A stretch of DNA of 64,000 bases, from contig NZ_KB894574.1 in the NCBI RefSeq assembly GCF_000374525.1, positions 186,001 through 250,000 on the forward strand, in the 5' to 3' direction. Numbering within the stretch: position 1 is the stretch's first letter; the number at the start of each line of letters is the position of its first letter. Of the stretch, positions 17,713 through 25,483 are shown in pieces. The notes under the pieces are model-generated. The model saw only the letters and a list, made by a program, of their open reading frames with translations. It had not been told where the DNA came from and ran no database searches. Source of the DNA: Amorphus coralli DSM 19760. GTDB taxonomy: Bacteria > Pseudomonadota > Alphaproteobacteria > Rhizobiales > Amorphaceae. A program made the translations under genes and the position numbers.

Positions 17713-18287
17713 ATGGGCGCATTGTTAGTATTAATGCTGGTTGGCGGATTATTTGGATTATTCATCTGGCTGGCTGTTTCGGGTGCCGCAAGCATCTTCG
17801 CGCCCCCACTGAGAAAGAATGTGTTGAATGCGCGGAAACCATAAAGTTCAGAGCCAGAAAATGCCTTCATTGCGGCGCGCCTCAGCCTGCATTGGATGAA
17901 ACCCCGCCATGCCGGGGAACAATTCCCAGTGTACTCGCTTCAATTTCGCCAGAAGAAATATCGCCTTCCACGCCATCGAGCGCTCAAGAAGAACTTATTG
18001 AATTCAAACGGCGCGAATTGGTCGCCTTGGCAATGAAAAACAGGGAAAGGGTCGGGCGAAGCTGTATGATCGTTTGTGCGCTTGCTTCATTCGTCCTGCT
18101 AAACACATTAAGCGCAGATAATCCGCGAAACTTTGCCATTTCACTCGGCGCGGCCGTATTCATTGGTTACTCAGGCCGTATGCTCGGACGCGATGTGATC
18201 GCGGCTGGATATGACAACAGACTTCGAAAACAATGGGACGATTACAAGGCGTCTTTGTTAGAAGATACCAGTTCTTCGAAATATTAA
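17713..18287 (+). pseudogene. Membrane-anchored zinc-ribbon protein split by a -1 frameshift
   Basis: The ATG at 17713 encodes a membrane helix (LVGGLFGLFIWLAVSGAAS) ending in IFAPP, after which its frame soon stops (17844). A second frame carries, without a start codon of its own before it, EKECVECAETIKFRARKCLHCGA, which is a CxxC...CxxC zinc ribbon (Cys37/40/51/54 in the joined protein). It continues to 18287 with a helical segment, two more membrane helices and a charged tail. One extra C in the run 17803-17807 joins them into a 191-residue protein: helix, zinc ribbon, linker, coiled segment, two helices. It could be a true mutation or a sequence error. A TTG start at 17892 would skip the ribbon and is less convincing. 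Confidence 0.6.
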
Positions 18288-18324
18288 TCCTTAAAGTACA
18301 CCACAAATTCCATGTGAGAAGCCT

Positions 18325-19194
18325 ATGAATTTGATGTCGTACGCCCTTGTCAGCCTGATAGCCGTCGCTTCATCTTTCGGTGCCGTCAATTATGCACTTG
18401 CGAACGATACGGTTCTGGCACTGGAGCGCCAGGAGCTTTCATCAGGCTGCGCGCAGATCGAATTCCTGGATGGGTATATCACGCAGGTCGATGCAAACGG
18501 CGATAGTCTGCCAGATTATCTCATCAACACCCAGCGGCTGATGTGCGATGGGAGCCAGATGATGTGGTGCGGCACCGCGGGCTGCGTCCACCGTATCTGG
18601 GTTCAAAAACCGGACGGTGGTTTCGACAAGTCGCTCGATACCTACGCTTATGAGGTCGTTTTCGACCGTCCTGGCGACACCTCCTACAAGATCGTCACCC
18701 GCGAGGGAGAACGCCGGGAGTGGCTTGCCGGAGCCGCCGCTCCTGCGAGCGCCTCATCCGCCGCCGCCACCCTAAGCGGTCGCTGGTCTTACAGCGCAGA
18801 TCCGCTGCCGGTGGCCGCTGTGGGCGGGCCAGAGGACGGCAAGCTTTCGCTAACATGCGAATCCGGCGAGCTGCGTCTGCGCTACGCCGGCTGGTGGCTG
18901 TTTGAAGGCGATGCTATCAACACGGGCACCCGCCAATGGGACAAGAGCGCCTCCGGCATTGTGCCGACATTCACGGTCGGCGCTCACGAAACCGATGTCC
19001 CGGTTCGCATCTCGGAAGAAGAGCGGATGCTGGTGGCCAAAGACACGCTGCCACTCACCGCGCCGTTGATCGATGCGCTCGCGCGCGGCTCATATGTCAC
19101 GCTGGTTCATGGCGGCTCGCTCGAGCATGAGTTGCAGTTTGCTCTCGCCGGTTCATCGGCCGCTTTGCGCTCCCTGCGAGCTGCCTGCAACTGA
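18325..19194 (+). CDS. Secreted protein with a calcium-binding-like loop, unknown
   Basis: 289 residues. The signal peptide covers about residues 1-26 (cleavage near ALAND). Near residue 57 is DANGDSLPDYLI, which matches the D-x-N-x-D-x-x-x-D spacing of EF-hand-like or FG-GAP-type calcium loops. A cysteine cluster follows (LMCDGS, MWCGTAGC). An Ala/Ser-rich linker around residues 136-150 separates an N-terminal domain (30-135) from a C-terminal one (150-289), which has two more cysteines and a possible beta-sandwich pattern. The stop lies 10 bp before the next gene, so the two form an operon of exported proteins. No family assigned. Confidence 0.7.
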   Translation: MNLMSYALVSLIAVASSFGAVNYALANDTVLALERQELSSGCAQIEFLDGYITQVDANGDSLPDYLINTQRLMCDGSQMMWCGTAGCVHRIWVQKPDGGFDKSLDTYAYEVVFDRPGDTSYKIVTREGERREWLAGAAAPASASSAAATLSGRWSYSADPLPVAAVGGPEDGKLSLTCESGELRLRYAGWWLFEGDAINTGTRQWDKSASGIVPTFTVGAHETDVPVRISEEERMLVAKDTLPLTAPLIDALARGSYVTLVHGGSLEHELQFALAGSSAALRSLRAACN

Positions 19195-19204
19195 GGCATT
19201 TCAC

Positions 19205-20440
19205 ATGCGTCGTTCCATCAAGATCGCCACCGCGGCGGCCATTTCCCTTGCCGCCGTAGGTCCCGTCTCCGGCCAGGCTGCGCGAAGCTGCACCGAACTG
19301 ATCCCCGACCTGAGCGCGGTCGGTCGAGAGTCAGTAGCTGCGCTTTCGCAGCAAATTGTCGCCAATGCGCCAGCAGCCGTGGAGGCTTGTGCAGACGACG
19401 ACACGCGCCTGCGATTGATCACAGCTCTTGCGGCCTTGCCGGAAAGCGCGGGCGAGGCGCGCGCGCTCGCCGAGGAACTGGCGGCAACGGGGAACGCGCA
19501 GGCAAGCAACATGCTGGGTGCGATGCACAGCAACGGCATTGGCGGCGCGCCAAACGATGTCCGTGCCGCCATCTTGTTCCGGCAGGCGGCAGCAGCCGGA
19601 TACGCACCGGCCATGTACAATTTCGGGGTGACACGCTGGTATGGGCTTGGGCTGCCCGCCGACCGGGACGACGCCATAAACTGGCTTGAGCGGGCGGTTG
19701 CGGCAGGCGATCCCGATGCAATGTCCTTTCTCGGCCTGGTTCTATTGACCGGCGACGGGATTGTTGCCCAGCGCGAACGAGGGCTGGACCTCATCCATTC
19801 GGCGGTCGACGCGAAGGGCCTGCGTTCGGCCAGCGATGCCAAGTCTGCCTACGACTATCTTGCTTCCTTTGCCGGAAGCGACGGCCCTGGCATTCCGCCT
19901 CATGCCGACACCATCGAACAGACCTCGCGCAACTACGAAGCGTTCCTGAAACTGTCGGCTGCATCCGGGGATCGCCGCTTTATGATCGCGGAGCTGCAGC
20001 TTGGCCCATCGGCCAACGAGTCGCGGGAGGTCCTCGATCGGGTCGTATTGCCGCTTCGCCCGGAAGACCGGCTCGCGGCGTGGCTCACGCATGCCGCCGT
20101 CACCTACGGCGACGGCGACCAGGGCGTCTACGAGCAACTAATGCTGTATCGCGGCTTTCTGCTCATGTCGCCAGGCCTCGACATTCAGCCCTATATCGAC
20201 ACGATTGCTCAACGGCTCGGAGAGAATGCCGCCGCAGATGCGGTAGATGGGCTGGACGTGAACGACGCGACCCTCGTTTCCCGCTGGCAAGAAACGACGG
20301 CCGAATGCGCGGCCTCTCCGCTCAGCGTCGATGCCTATCTCGGCTGCGCGAAAAGCGAGGCGCTCGCGCAACTGCTCTGGCAGCGGGGCTTTTGCCCCGA
20401 TTCGCGGCAAGATGGCTGGACTCGTTGCGAAGAAAAATAA
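19205..20440 (+). CDS. Secreted Sel1/TPR-like repeat protein
   Basis: 411 residues with a signal peptide (cleavage near VSGQAA, residue 24). About residues 75-210 hold degenerate Sel1-like repeats: AEELAATGNAQASNMLG with GIGGAPND, FRQAAAAGYAPAMYNFG with GLGLPADRD, and LERAVAAGDPDAMSFLG with GDGIVAQRE. The remaining ~200 residues are helical with no recognised domain, and the C-terminus has several cysteines (ECAASP, LGCAKS, GFCPDS, TRCEEK). The ribosome binding site GAGG overlaps the stop codon of the preceding secreted-protein gene, so the two are co-translated. It probably acts as an extracytoplasmic scaffold. Confidence 0.72.
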   Translation: MRRSIKIATAAAISLAAVGPVSGQAARSCTELIPDLSAVGRESVAALSQQIVANAPAAVEACADDDTRLRLITALAALPESAGEARALAEELAATGNAQASNMLGAMHSNGIGGAPNDVRAAILFRQAAAAGYAPAMYNFGVTRWYGLGLPADRDDAINWLERAVAAGDPDAMSFLGLVLLTGDGIVAQRERGLDLIHSAVDAKGLRSASDAKSAYDYLASFAGSDGPGIPPHADTIEQTSRNYEAFLKLSAASGDRRFMIAELQLGPSANESREVLDRVVLPLRPEDRLAAWLTHAAVTYGDGDQGVYEQLMLYRGFLLMSPGLDIQPYIDTIAQRLGENAAADAVDGLDVNDATLVSRWQETTAECAASPLSVDAYLGCAKSEALAQLLWQRGFCPDSRQDGWTRCEEK

Positions 20441-20736
20441 ATCTACAATCTGCCTTGTGACCCAGCCCTGTAATCTTCGTCATAAGCTACATCGCCGACA
20501 GTTAAGCCCATTTCCAGGATTGCGGCCGCTTCCTGAGACTAGCATTTATATTGAGGCTGCCACGGGACCAACCGAATAGCGGCTGAGCAAATTTCGTCCG
20601 GGCGGCAGCCGCTCCTACATCCTTTCTGGGAATCTCCATTTGATGCGTCTATAGGGTTGGTGGAGTCGGAGGTAAAATGGCAGCTTCTGGCCCTCCAGCC
20701 GGAAAGCGACCAGATCGCTTGCGGGCAAACACTGTC
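20441..20736. other. 296-bp gap, no gene seen
   Basis: Between the Sel1-like gene and the stop of the first serine recombinase. Short overlapping ORFs only; no convincing terminator, inverted repeat or RNA gene. Confidence 0.4.
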
Positions 20737-21309
20737 TCAGCGCGCCGTTGGGCAGGACGGCTCCCGGGTTTCCTTAAGAATCCTATAGACTTGCATTCGG
20801 GAGCAATGAACGGCCTCAGCAATCCCCGCCACACTAAGACCCAAGCTGCGGAGTCTTAGAACCTCGGAGCGATCGAGGCGCCTCGTCCCGCCCTTGAACG
20901 CACCCCGCTTCCTGGCTTGCTCAATTCCTTCGCGCTGCCTTTCAAGAATGAACCCACGCTCCATCTGGGCGACCATTCCGAGCACAGTCAGCACCACTTG
21001 TCCCATTTGGCCGCGCGTCGACACATGAGGGTCGAGAACGGTCAAGAAAGCCCCCTTCTGTTCGACCTCATGGACGATGTTGAGGACGTCGCGGGTATCT
21101 CGGCCAAGGCGATCCAGCCGAGTGACGATGAGTTCGTCGTCCGGGCGCAGAAACTCGATCACCGTCGCCAGCTCGGCTCGCCCCTCTCGACGGCCACCGG
21201 AAACCTTTTCGGCGCGCACGATGGCGCATCCTTCACTCTTTAATCTGGCAACTTGCCGATCGAAGTCCTGATCAAGGGTGCTTACTCGAGCGTAACCAAT
21301 GCGAGCCAT
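20737..21309 (-). CDS. Serine recombinase (resolvase/invertase family)
   Basis: 190 residues with the standard small-resolvase plan. The catalytic N-terminal domain begins ARIGYARVSTLDQ, with nucleophile Ser10, and includes the RLDRLGRDTRDVL motif bearing conserved arginines. Long helix E (QMERGFILERQREGIEQA) follows, then a C-terminal Hin-type helix-turn-helix (VAGIAEAVHCSRMQVYRIL). It should cut and rejoin DNA at short crossover sites. Its start faces the start of a second recombinase 224 bp away, the usual layout for a res or inversion site between them. No transposase accompanies it. Confidence 0.92.
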   Translation of the reverse strand: MARIGYARVSTLDQDFDRQVARLKSEGCAIVRAEKVSGGRREGRAELATVIEFLRPDDELIVTRLDRLGRDTRDVLNIVHEVEQKGAFLTVLDPHVSTRGQMGQVVLTVLGMVAQMERGFILERQREGIEQARKRGAFKGGTRRLDRSEVLRLRSLGLSVAGIAEAVHCSRMQVYRILKETREPSCPTAR

Positions 21310-21422
21310 AGCGTGTCACCTCAAAGCCTAGGCTCGACGCTACATTGTCACAAATGGTCTTAGTCAACCCTGTTGTTACGTAAGCGGCCCAAGCACCAAA
21401 GCGTCACTTCGGGGCATACCCC

Positions 21423-21521
21423 TACGAGACATCGCAGTGAGACACTTTTCGCGTATCATAGGGGTTGATTTCGGAATTCTGAGACGCTAGGTGCCGATGG
21501 TCTAGAACCATACGAGACATC
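21423..21521. promoter_or_regulatory. Candidate recombinase recognition region between divergent resolvase genes
   Basis: The 11-bp sequence TACGAGACATC occurs perfectly at 21423-21433 and 21511-21521, with further GAGAC motifs at 21439 and 21481 and a GGGGCATACCCC palindrome at 21411-21422. Repeated subsites in a divergent resolvase spacer fit a res-like site or shared operator. That function is inference. Confidence 0.4.
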
Positions 21522-21533
21522 TGGAGCCTCGCC

Positions 21534-22100
21534 ATGTCGACCTACGGATACGCCCGCGTCAGCACCATCGACCAGGACCTGTCCTATCAGGTGGAGACCC
21601 TCAAGGCGCACGGCTGTGAGTGCGTCCGGGAAGAGAAGCGGAGCGGCACCAGCCGCAAGGACCGCACCGAACTGGCCATCCTCATGGATTTCCTGAAGGA
21701 GGGCGACACGCTGATGGTCACGCGGGTCGATCGGCTCGCCCGGTCCATCGGGGACCTTCAGGACATCGTTCGCGACCTCCGGAAGCAGGGCGTAGCCCTG
21801 AAGGCCACAGATCAGCCGATAGATACCTCCACCGCCGCCGGCAAGGCGTTCCTGGACATGCTAGGTGTGTTCGCCGAGTTCGAGACCAATCTCCGGAAGG
21901 AGCGGCAGATGGAGGGCATCGCCAAGGCGAAGGCGCGGGGCGTGTACAAGGGCCGCAAGCCGTCGATCGACACGGCGGAGGTCGCCCGGCTGAAGGCCGA
22001 AGGGCTGGGAGCTACGGCTATTGCCGAGCGTCTCGGGATCGGTCGCGCCAGTGTCTATAGGTGTTTGAAAGAACCGAATTCTCTAGCTGTTAGCGACTGA
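21534..22100 (+). CDS. Second serine recombinase (resolvase/invertase family)
   Basis: 188 residues: TYGYARVSTIDQDLSYQ with Ser10, RVDRLARSIGDLQDIV, helix E around FAEFETNLRKERQMEGIAKA, then ARGVYKGRKPSID and a C-terminal helix-turn-helix (ATAIAERLGIGRASVYRCL). It is clearly diverged from the recombinase on the other side of the spacer, so the pair did not arise by recent duplication. The ATG at 21534 follows GGAG. The stop converges on the ClpP-fold gene with 8 bp between them. Confidence 0.92.
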   Translation: MSTYGYARVSTIDQDLSYQVETLKAHGCECVREEKRSGTSRKDRTELAILMDFLKEGDTLMVTRVDRLARSIGDLQDIVRDLRKQGVALKATDQPIDTSTAAGKAFLDMLGVFAEFETNLRKERQMEGIAKAKARGVYKGRKPSIDTAEVARLKAEGLGATAIAERLGIGRASVYRCLKEPNSLAVSD

Positions 22101-22108
22101 GAGCTAGG

Positions 22109-23284
22109 CTACATACACGTTCTCTGAAGGACGTGCATCCCGTTGAAGCTGCTTGGAAGCGAAAAGCTCAGATCGCGGGCCGCATTGCTCGCGTATCGAC
22201 TTGAATAGTCGGTAAACCTGAAATCCGTGACCGCCACCATATCGCGGAGTGGGGCATCGAATGTGTAGCTGATGCTCGCTACATCGCGACCATTAACTTT
22301 GGAGAAATTAACCTTCTCTCTCGTTAGCCGCACAGAACCATCAAGAGAAATATTCTTTAGCAGGCCCCACTCGTAAAAAGCCTCGACATCGTATGCATAT
22401 CGCCATTCGATATGGGCCAACATTGCGATTGATGCCCCCCTGCAGAACAGCTCAACTCTGTAATCCGCATCCGAACTGCTGAACGTCGTTTCGACAATCG
22501 CCACCCCATTCCGATAGCCCTTCAGCAAGACCTTCTGGGAAGATCGCGTATCTAGATTTGCCCGAATAACCTCAGAATCGCTAAGCTCCTTGCTAGACCT
22601 CGGATCAACTCCAAGCGCCATTTGAAGAAGATCTGCCGAAACACCCATCTCTTTGAGATAGGCAAGCAAAGCGGCCGTGATAAACTGATCGATAATGCGA
22701 TCTCTGGCAGTGAAGATTTCACGATCCACTTCATCTAAGCCAATTGGATCGAAAAACTGATGCACGTGCAAGCTTCCAATCTTCTGAAAGCCAACGAGCG
22801 AGCCCGGCGTATCTCTCAGCGCATACCGCTGCTCACCACCGGCGAACGCAAAGACACATGCGGACGCGCAGATAGGATCCGTGTCGTATTCGAAATCGAT
22901 CTGTACGGCCCCATCACTTTGGATCTCTCCAGCAGTTTCGGACACCACAGTGTTAAAACGGTGCTGACGAATGGCCGCACCTAGCTTCATGCCACCCAAG
23001 AGATCTCCGCCGAGCGAGTGAAGATGGACGTCGAGGCCCGCCTTGCCTGCCAATCCTTCCCGGTCCAAAAACTCCTCAAACTTCTCGTGGGTGTCGCTCT
23101 TGATTGGCCCAACGGCAGCTATCCATGTGCAGGTTACGCAATTGCCGCCAGTCCGGGCTATCCGAAATGACATCTCTCCCAATCTGTTGGGGGGGAAAGT
23201 GTCAGCATTTGCGCCCAGTTGTAGAGCCGGTAGATAGAGCAGTGTGACCAATGCGGCTAAAGTAGAGATACGCTGTAGTAGCAT
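22109..23284 (-). CDS. Exported ClpP/crotonase-fold protein (COG3904-like)
   Basis: 391 residues with a signal peptide (cleavage near GANAD, residue 28). Residues 85-175 match the ClpP-like core of COG3904 proteins: VHLHSLGGDLLGGMKLG (oxyanion-loop Gly-Gly), PICASACVFAFAGG with candidate nucleophile Ser141, and GSLHVHQF with candidate His173 or His175. The C-terminal ~200 residues are extra and unrecognised, with two cysteines. It may be a periplasmic peptidase or an inactive binding protein; an acidic third residue was not identified. It lies between the second recombinase and the integrase, so it is island cargo near the tRNA end. Confidence 0.68.
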   Translation of the reverse strand: MLLQRISTLAALVTLLYLPALQLGANADTFPPNRLGEMSFRIARTGGNCVTCTWIAAVGPIKSDTHEKFEEFLDREGLAGKAGLDVHLHSLGGDLLGGMKLGAAIRQHRFNTVVSETAGEIQSDGAVQIDFEYDTDPICASACVFAFAGGEQRYALRDTPGSLVGFQKIGSLHVHQFFDPIGLDEVDREIFTARDRIIDQFITAALLAYLKEMGVSADLLQMALGVDPRSSKELSDSEVIRANLDTRSSQKVLLKGYRNGVAIVETTFSSSDADYRVELFCRGASIAMLAHIEWRYAYDVEAFYEWGLLKNISLDGSVRLTREKVNFSKVNGRDVASISYTFDAPLRDMVAVTDFRFTDYSSRYASNAARDLSFSLPSSFNGMHVLQRTCM

Positions 23285-23347
23285 CGGGATCTCCTCGGCG
23301 TTCGGAGTTGTGTCGGCGTGTCCGTGAGAGTGGCTAGCGCGGGGCGC

Positions 23348-25000
23348 CTAGACCTGCAAACGCGGAAATCGCTCAATCCCGTCCCGCATCACGCTCAGGG
23401 GCACCTCGCCGTAGGCCTCGCCGACATTGGCGGGTGCGTGGCCGGTGATTTCGTGAAGCACCCGCTCGGGCACCTTCGCCAAACGCCCCTCTGTCAGGAA
23501 GCGGTGACGCCAAGCGTGGTTCGGCTGGACGTCAGGGTCGGTCACGACTTTTCTGGCGAAATCCCTGATACGATTCTTGGTCGTACGCCATGGCCCTCCG
23601 GTCTCACCCGCTGCATTGGGTGAATAGAACAGGTGACCCTCCTCCGAGGCCTCAACGAAGCTGACGAAGCCTTGCTCGATCAGATGTGAATGGAGAGGGA
23701 CGTCACGTACGTCCTTGTCCTTCACGCGGCCCGCCTCTGGGGTGATCCGAATGTGCCACCCGCCTTCGTCCTGCCGGACGTCTACCTTGCAGAGCTGAAC
23801 GATCTCACCAACGCGGGCCCCCGTGTAGGCACAGAGCCACGGCACCCACCGCTTGGCAGCTGCCATCTTTGGGCTTTCCTTCCCGGCCCGCCGGTGGGCC
23901 AAGGATGCCCCCAGGATGGCCTTGGCCTCGGCAACGGTGAAGCTTTTCGTCCTCATTCTGGCTACGCGGGTGACCTTCACGGTCACACCATCGACCGGGT
24001 TCGTGTCCAGCCTCCGGTTACGGACACCCCAGCCGAACACGGACTTGAGGCCCGCCAAGTCGGAGTCCTTTACGGTCTTCGGAGAGATCGGCTTCCCGGA
24101 ACGCGGATTGATTTCTCTAAGACGCGCATCCTTGAACGCGATGATGTCATCGGGCGTAACCCGCGCAGCATCCTCATGTTTTAGGAACGCCCGCAATCGC
24201 TGCACAGCATTCCCATAGGAAGACTTAGTGGCCTCACTGAGTCCCGTCGCCTTGGCCTCGGCCCACCAGTCGTCGAAGAGAGTCTGAAGGCTCACACGGG
24301 GCTGTGTGCTGGCCCTAACTACGCCCTGCTTTGGTGCCGCCGATGTCCATGACGGAAAGCCCTTCCGGAGTACGTCAGTACTGTAATCCCCTTCCGCGTT
24401 CCGCTTAAGCCGTTCGGCCGCCCGGTCGAGGAACTCGCCAGCCTTGCGGAGAAGCCTGACACGACTCTCGTCGTCGATCTCCAAACTGTGTTTGGAAATC
24501 ACAAAGTCGACCAAAGGGCCGAAGGCGTGCTCGTGCCCTTTGCGGACCCGGGCTTCGGTCGAGCCGATGTGCAGCGGCCAGAGACCTTCCCTCGATCTGC
24601 GGTTTGCCTCGATCACAGCATCCCAGTTTTCAGGCGTCTCTGGATCGTCTTCGAACACGTCGACGACAAGCTTGTAGATCTCGCCGGCGAGCGAAACGAC
24701 CTGCTTGTGGGTAAGGCGTTGAGGACCGCTCCGGATAGCTCTCCAATGCCGCTCAAGTTGCGCCGCGAGATCGGCCTGACGCTCTCTAACCTCGCTGGGA
24801 TCCGTCGCCCGCAAGGAGAGCTTAATCTCCCGCGTCTTCTCCGTGATCTGGCTGTAGATCACTTCGTCGCCGATCTTGAGTGCCAGCGACTTCCCCCGAG
24901 CCTTCGGCAGGACGTCCTGGGGAATACGCTTACGAAAGAGAGGATACTGGGATTCCGGCCGTCTCACTGGTCTCACGATCGCCCAGAGCATGTGCCTCAC
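23348..25000 (-). CDS. Tyrosine-family site-specific integrase
   Basis: 550 residues. The N-terminal segment (YPLFRKRIPQDVLP) is the short domain found in DUF6538-type integrases. A central SAM-like core-binding domain (about 225-330) precedes the catalytic domain. All catalytic residues are visible: Arg396 (TGARVGEIVQL), His495 and Arg498 (NHAWRHRF), His521 (EITGHAP) and Tyr530 (GEAYGEV). A basic residue for the beta hairpin is plausible in AGRVKDKDVRDVPL. The gene start lies about 65 bp from the att repeat in the tRNA-Phe 3' end, the usual place for the integrase that made the insertion. Confidence 0.95.
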   Translation of the reverse strand: MRHMLWAIVRPVRRPESQYPLFRKRIPQDVLPKARGKSLALKIGDEVIYSQITEKTREIKLSLRATDPSEVRERQADLAAQLERHWRAIRSGPQRLTHKQVVSLAGEIYKLVVDVFEDDPETPENWDAVIEANRRSREGLWPLHIGSTEARVRKGHEHAFGPLVDFVISKHSLEIDDESRVRLLRKAGEFLDRAAERLKRNAEGDYSTDVLRKGFPSWTSAAPKQGVVRASTQPRVSLQTLFDDWWAEAKATGLSEATKSSYGNAVQRLRAFLKHEDAARVTPDDIIAFKDARLREINPRSGKPISPKTVKDSDLAGLKSVFGWGVRNRRLDTNPVDGVTVKVTRVARMRTKSFTVAEAKAILGASLAHRRAGKESPKMAAAKRWVPWLCAYTGARVGEIVQLCKVDVRQDEGGWHIRITPEAGRVKDKDVRDVPLHSHLIEQGFVSFVEASEEGHLFYSPNAAGETGGPWRTTKNRIRDFARKVVTDPDVQPNHAWRHRFLTEGRLAKVPERVLHEITGHAPANVGEAYGEVPLSVMRDGIERFPRLQV

Positions 25001-25064
25001 CTTTGTGTACCAGTCGGGCGAGGCTAAGCCCTGAGAATCACTTAACTATTTCAACGGAAAGCAC

Positions 25065-25092
25065 TTTGGGAAGGAATGGTGCCCAGGGGCGG
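25065..25092 (+). repeat. Proximal attachment-site copy (attR) overlapping the tRNA 3' end
   Basis: Matches the distal copy at 11244-11270 apart from one extra C (25084). It spans 12 bp of downstream flank, the encoded CCA, the discriminator base and the 3' acceptor strand. Weaker similarity continues to 25104. Confidence 0.8.
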
Positions 25093-25152
25093 ATTCGAAC
25101 CACCGACACTGCGATTTTCAGTCGCATGCTCTACCAACTGAGCTACCTGGGC
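25077..25152 (-). tRNA. trnF-GAA: tRNA-Phe (GAA)
   Basis: 76-nt complete cloverleaf including an encoded CCA. The acceptor strands GCCCAGG and CCTGGGC pair perfectly, the anticodon loop is CTGAAAA with anticodon GAA, and the T-loop is GGTTCGAATCC-like. The 3' end faces the island and lies within the att repeat, so the gene was kept intact after integration. Confidence 0.97.
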
Positions 25153-25483
25153 GCCGTGAGGGGCCGGGGCCGAACGGCCCGTCCCCGTGTTGGGAGCGAC
25201 GCCTTATAGGAAGTCGGCGGCGACGTGTCCAGCCCGTTCGCACACCGTGCGTTCCAATTCTCCACCGCCGCGTCGACCCGGCAGCGGCGCGACCGGTTTC
25301 CGCGATCCCGCAGCGGCGCCAGCCCGTCGCGGCGGCGTGCCGCGTTGGCCCTGACCGGTCGAGGCCGAGCGCACAACCCGGGCACCGTCGCGCGGGCGCC
25401 GCAACGGCGGTGCCTGGTCCGTTCCCGGCCGCACGACATATCGACCGCGTCGTCGCCGTTGCCGGAGCAAACAGGCCGCGGCG
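25153..25483. other. 331-bp gap, no gene seen
   Basis: Between the tRNA-Phe 5' end and the antiporter stop. It should hold the tRNA promoter, but no clear -35/-10 pair stands out in this GC-rich sequence. Arg/Pro-rich ORFs here look like non-coding artefacts. Confidence 0.45.

Larger units (their letters stand above)
11244..25092. mobile_element. 13.8-kb integrative genomic island in the tRNA-Phe gene
   Basis: Bounded by two copies of an att repeat (11244-11282 and 25065-25104). The right copy is the 3' end of an intact tRNA-Phe gene, and a tyrosine integrase gene is the first gene inside the right end. The interior is visibly less GC-rich in places (11.3-11.6, 14.6-15.0, 17.3-18.3 kb) than the flanks and is dominated by unknown exported or membrane proteins. 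It carries two serine recombinases but no recognisable relaxase, transfer, replication or phage structural gene. Excision might rely on an unseen directionality factor; the 90-residue XRE protein is one candidate. That it is now immobile is possible but unproven. Confidence 0.82.

Noticed and set aside
20737-22100. A composite transposon or Tn3-family element
   Set aside because: Two resolvases are present, but no transposase and no terminal inverted repeats were found.
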